Positions 31,091-33,616 of a stretch of 33,616 bases of DNA are shown piece after piece (within the stretch, counting starts at the first letter, position 1; the number at the start of each line of letters is the position of its first letter). Both the position numbers and the translations under genes were made by a program. Where the stretch lies: the NCBI GenBank assembly GCA_015501595.1, contig JADNRX010000554.1, positions 1-33,616 on the forward strand. Reading direction: 5' to 3'. The DNA is from Hymenopellis radicata (Eukaryota; Basidiomycota; Agaricomycetes; Agaricales; Physalacriaceae). The notes under the pieces were generated by a model. The model was not told the DNA's origin, did not search any database, and saw only the letters and a program-made list of their open reading frames with translations.

Positions 31091-31495
31091 ATGCCTCCTC
31101 CGGGGTTGTCAGAATGCCTGCTCGTATTCTTACTCCATGTCCTCACCTCGGTTTGTGCGGCTGGGTATACTTATCTTGTCGCGATCATCCCCGTCTTTGT
31201 TCGTCTTCGTGACACCTTCCACTCGTTGGGGGACGTCGTCCGGGCTGTCCATGTGATCATCGTCCGAACACTCACTGTAGTTGCCGTCTCCGCGCCGCGT
31301 GTTCTTCGTCCTCTGGCGATTTTCTCACTATGCTGTTGGAGTGTCCTTGAGCGTGGAGTGTGGAGTGATGACGGGTGCGCATGGACCGGTGTTCATGAAG
31401 TCATCAGGAAAACACAAGATTGGTCTTTCGGGTCTTTCAGGTCTTGCCGAAGACCAGAAAGACCGGAAAGACCCAAAAGACACGAGGTCTTGTGA
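31091..31495 (+). CDS. Hydrophobic hypothetical ORF (134 aa)
   Basis: ATG 31091 opens a frame with a signal-anchor-like start (LLVFLLHVLTSVCAAG) and further hydrophobic segments. Its last ~25 codons fall inside the GGTCTT hairpin cluster, so the C-terminus is repeat-derived. The duplication that made the DUF6535 pair ends inside its first codons (about 31135). Probably not a conserved gene. Confidence 0.25.
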   Translation: MPPPGLSECLLVFLLHVLTSVCAAGYTYLVAIIPVFVRLRDTFHSLGDVVRAVHVIIVRTLTVVAVSAPRVLRPLAIFSLCCWSVLERGVWSDDGCAWTGVHEVIRKTQDWSFGSFRSCRRPERPERPKRHEVL

Positions 31496-31600
31496 AAGCT
31501 CGCTCAATGTCTTTCACAAGACCTCATTTTGTCTTTCGGTCTTGCAGCAAGATAATTTTAATCTTCTGCAAGACCAGTCGAAATCTTACTAGAGGTCTTA
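31423..31600. repeat. Cluster of hairpins built from GGTCTT / AAGACC
   Basis: Three inverted repeats follow one another. The first (31423-31480) pairs GGTCTTTC-type arms with GAAAGACC-type arms around 31447. The second has perfect 15-base arms GAGGTCTTGTGAAAG (31484-31498) and its complement at 31511-31525, loop 12. The third has GGTCTTGCAG (31538-31547) and CTGCAAGACC (31566-31575) with an inner AAGAT/ATCTT stem. Further GGTCTTACTAG units lie downstream to about 31600. Confidence 0.8.
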
Positions 31601-32624
31601 CTAGTACTCTTTTGCTCATAATTTTAGGGCAGGGCACGCAATAGAAAGGGGGAAATGATGTATTTGACTACTAACTACAAACACGCAGTCGTATCCTATG
31701 CTAGCTACCATATACTACGAGATATTGGTGCAGGCCCAGAGCAAAGCAAAGCGAAATCGAGAAGGAAGATATCACGAAAAAAGCCGAAATCAACGCAACC
31801 AGTCGACCATAGCTTAGGAGCGTCTACAAGAGCATAAGAGCGATAATGGGAGCCGAGCGAGCGACATACCGTGGAGTGGAAGACCGGACAACTGTGAGGC
31901 ATCGGCTTGAGGACTAGTTTGGTGGCATGAGTACGGGAAGAATACTGTGAAAAAACTACGCACCACAGCCAGGAAACACGTCAGAGACGCCAACGTCGAA
32001 GAGAATGGCCCTTACTATGAAAGTCTGAACAACATCATTAGCAAGGCGGTCGACGATGATAAGGGCACACAAAAGGCTCACCAGTGTTTAAGTCGGCATC
32101 TAGAAGAAGTCCCAGAGTCCGTGAAGTCGGATGATGAGGCGGGAGCGGTACATATCTATGGGCAATGGAGTGAGTGCAGTAGCGCGGCGGACAGAAAGGC
32201 TTACCGCGCAGGTTAAAATAAAAGCCAGGCCCGATGGCCAAATCAACATCTGACAATGGTCATCAGTTTGTAAAGTCAGCGGGAACAAGGACGCACCAGC
32301 GCGAGGGATGAAATAATGTCGTCCATATTATAGCTGACGGCGCACACCAAAATAATGGTCACTGCTTGTATGAGTCGTGGTCGTCCTAGGAGGGCATGGC
32401 GACGTGGTCATCCATTCCAAGCGCGCTAGTTTCGTCGACATCCATGACACTGAGCCTGGCGTCCGTCCTGTAGACGTGTCCGTCGTCCTAGGTGCTATGC
32501 TCATCCAGCACATCAGTGGAGCACGGGCATTGGGCCCAACGAGACGGAAATCGAAGTCGACACGTCGTGGGAGAGGCAGAGGCAACCACCTGATGGCAAT
32601 TTCTTGAGATCCTAGGTCCGAGCC
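31601..32624. other. Gene-free stretch
   Basis: Only short, overlapping ORFs without recognisable content. AT-rich parts near 31640-31780 and 32210-32350. Nothing functional is supported. Confidence 0.4.
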
Positions 32625-32795
32625 AGTTTGAGTATGAGTTGAGTATGAGTTCGCCTCAAGTACCACTCAAACCACTCAAGTTAGATAAATTCCATTATTG
32701 AAACATGATTATATTGATCTGTGAAACAAAACTCAAGCAGTACTCAACTTGCACTCAAGATGTACTTGAGTGCCACTACTTTGATACCACTCAGA
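32625..32795. repeat. ACTCAA / TTGAGT-rich palindromic tract
   Basis: TTGAGTATGAG is repeated at 32627-32652, and ACTCAA-type units recur at 32655-32685 and 32730-32760. GCACTCAAG (32751-32759) and CTTGAGTGC (32765-32773) form a perfect 9-base hairpin. It resembles the GGTCTT cluster in design but not in sequence. Confidence 0.6.
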
Positions 32796-33387
32796 TGAAG
32801 TAGCCCTTGCTTCCACAGTGCTCACTTCCGTGGTGGGTAGCACCCCGCTCCCTGCCGGACTTCATGTAGCCCATGATGTGGTCGTATTGCTGCTGCGACA
32901 CCTGCGGGTCCATGGCCTGTGCACGATGTTCGATGGGCGACGCATTATGCTGGCTGGAATCATGGTAATGTTGGCGAGGATCATGTTGAGAATGATAATA
33001 ATCCCCCCTCAGAGGATTCGAACCTCTCAAGGCTACCAATTAGCGAGGGGAGAAATGAAAAAGAATGGTGGAAAAATGAAAGCTGAGATATGCGCCTGGT
33101 CATCGTCTGCTCTGCGCGCAGAGGGAAGCGGTGTCCATCATAGCCGTTTTTTGTAACATCTGAGAAGAGCTTGTGAATGTCATCCTTGTTGTCGATGTCT
33201 TCTTGCAACGCCAGTGTTGTCGATGGCGGGAATCGTCGTAATGCCCGTATTGATATTGGCTTTGAAATCCCTTGAACTCGGAGGGGCCTGTAATATGAAT
33301 AGATATGCGCCAAGGTTCAGACATGTTCCAGGAGAAGTAAATGAACGCACTTGATTTGTCGTCGTCGTCAGCAGACAACAACGACAT
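32791..33387 (-). CDS. Probable His/Gln/Tyr-rich protein, model incomplete
   Basis: ATG 33387 gives MSLLSADDDDKSS; a donor GTGCGT at 33350 and acceptor ATTACAG near 33286 lead to SEFKGFQSQYQYGHYDDSRH. A final exon with similar composition (YYHSQHDPRQHYHDSSQHN) reads to TGA at 32791-32793 and ends GSKGYFI. How the two join is unclear: a pyrimidine-rich tract ending in GGTAG at about 33035 looks like an acceptor, but no good donor fits the phase. A different frame over 33050-33310 (LQEDIDNKDDIHKLFSDVTK) also looks coding, so a frameshift is possible. Family unknown. Confidence 0.4.
33004..33051 (-). other. tRNA-like sequence lacking an anticodon arm
   Basis: On the minus strand TCCCCTC pairs with GAGGGGG (six Watson-Crick pairs plus one wobble). 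GCTA-ATTGG-TAGC forms a D-arm-like hairpin, and AGAGG-TTCGAAT-CCTCT a T-arm containing a perfect B box GGTTCGAATCC (33014-33024). The anticodon and variable regions are absent; the whole is ~48 nt. No T-run terminator follows closely. It overlaps the proposed acceptor and final exon of the His/Gln-rich gene, so it may be chance. Confidence 0.35.
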
Positions 33388-33616
33388 TCCAACACTAGAC
33401 CAAGGCCGCTGGCATACACCTCGCCAACCATATCAATCGCATCCTAAGCATGGCATGGCAGAAGGGCAGTGCCTCCTGCTCAGCGCTAATCCAAAATCAA
33501 TGTCGTGCGGTCCGAGTCAAGGTGTGCGCTAAGCGCGTTCAACCGTCGTGGTGGTGTTCTACGTCTAGCCATGTAGTCGACAACAAAGAGCTCTACGTCA
33601 ACATAGATCAGTTTAT
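33388..33616. other. Right-edge stretch
   Basis: Upstream of the minus-strand gene at 33387; may contain its promoter. A short plus ORF (33341-33532) has no support. Confidence 0.3.

Noticed and set aside
1..33616. Autonomous transposon, LTRs, CRISPR array or standard tRNA/rRNA gene
   Set aside because: No reverse transcriptase, integrase, transposase or helicase motifs, no long terminal repeats, no regularly spaced repeats, and no full-length tRNA were found by eye.

Overview
The window looks like nuclear DNA of a mushroom-forming basidiomycete (Agaricomycetes). This rests on small spliceosomal introns of 42-64 nt in nearly every gene, CTAAY-like branch sites close to the acceptor, and families typical of that class: DUF6535 four-helix membrane proteins, F-box proteins with an N-terminal coiled coil, and a fungal kinase-like family with a DFE motif. 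No bacterial-type operons, CRISPR arrays, rRNA genes or complete transposons were seen.

Layout. 1-4.9 kb: an open frame cut by the left edge, a palindrome-rich spacer, a helical hypothetical protein (minus) and a long spacer. 4970-7863 (plus): an intact three-exon gene for a large disordered protein with a conserved C-terminus, probably Bni4-like (bud neck/septum, PP1 adaptor). 9584-12540 (minus): an intact nine-exon gene for an 848-residue protein made of two tandem copies of one domain. 13798-17074 and 27746-30996 (plus): two DUF6535 paralogs in direct orientation about 14 kb apart. Copy 2 is openable end to end; copy 1 is broken by seven one-base losses. Between them lie an F-box gene with two frameshifts, a broken short-chain dehydrogenase/reductase (minus), an ankyrin-like gene with a nonsense codon and a frameshift, an intact six-exon kinase-like gene (minus), a small ORF divergent from it, a second broken F-box/LRR gene and decayed sequence. 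31.4-32.8 kb holds palindromic repeats, and the right end carries a probable His/Gln-rich gene (minus) overlapping a tRNA-like sequence.

The 8.6-31.1 kb part behaves as a duplicating accessory locus. Four sequence pairs recur (the DUF6535 unit, a CRE/E-box block, a 115-bp block, an inverted promoter block), and intact genes alternate with decaying ones. There is no evidence that the genes form a pathway or operon; co-location seems to reflect duplication history. Two patterns need independent checking: almost all frameshifts are single G/C losses in short G/C runs, and about a quarter of the inferred introns end in AAG. All gene models were built by hand from splice signals and phase agreement. 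No transcript or database was consulted.
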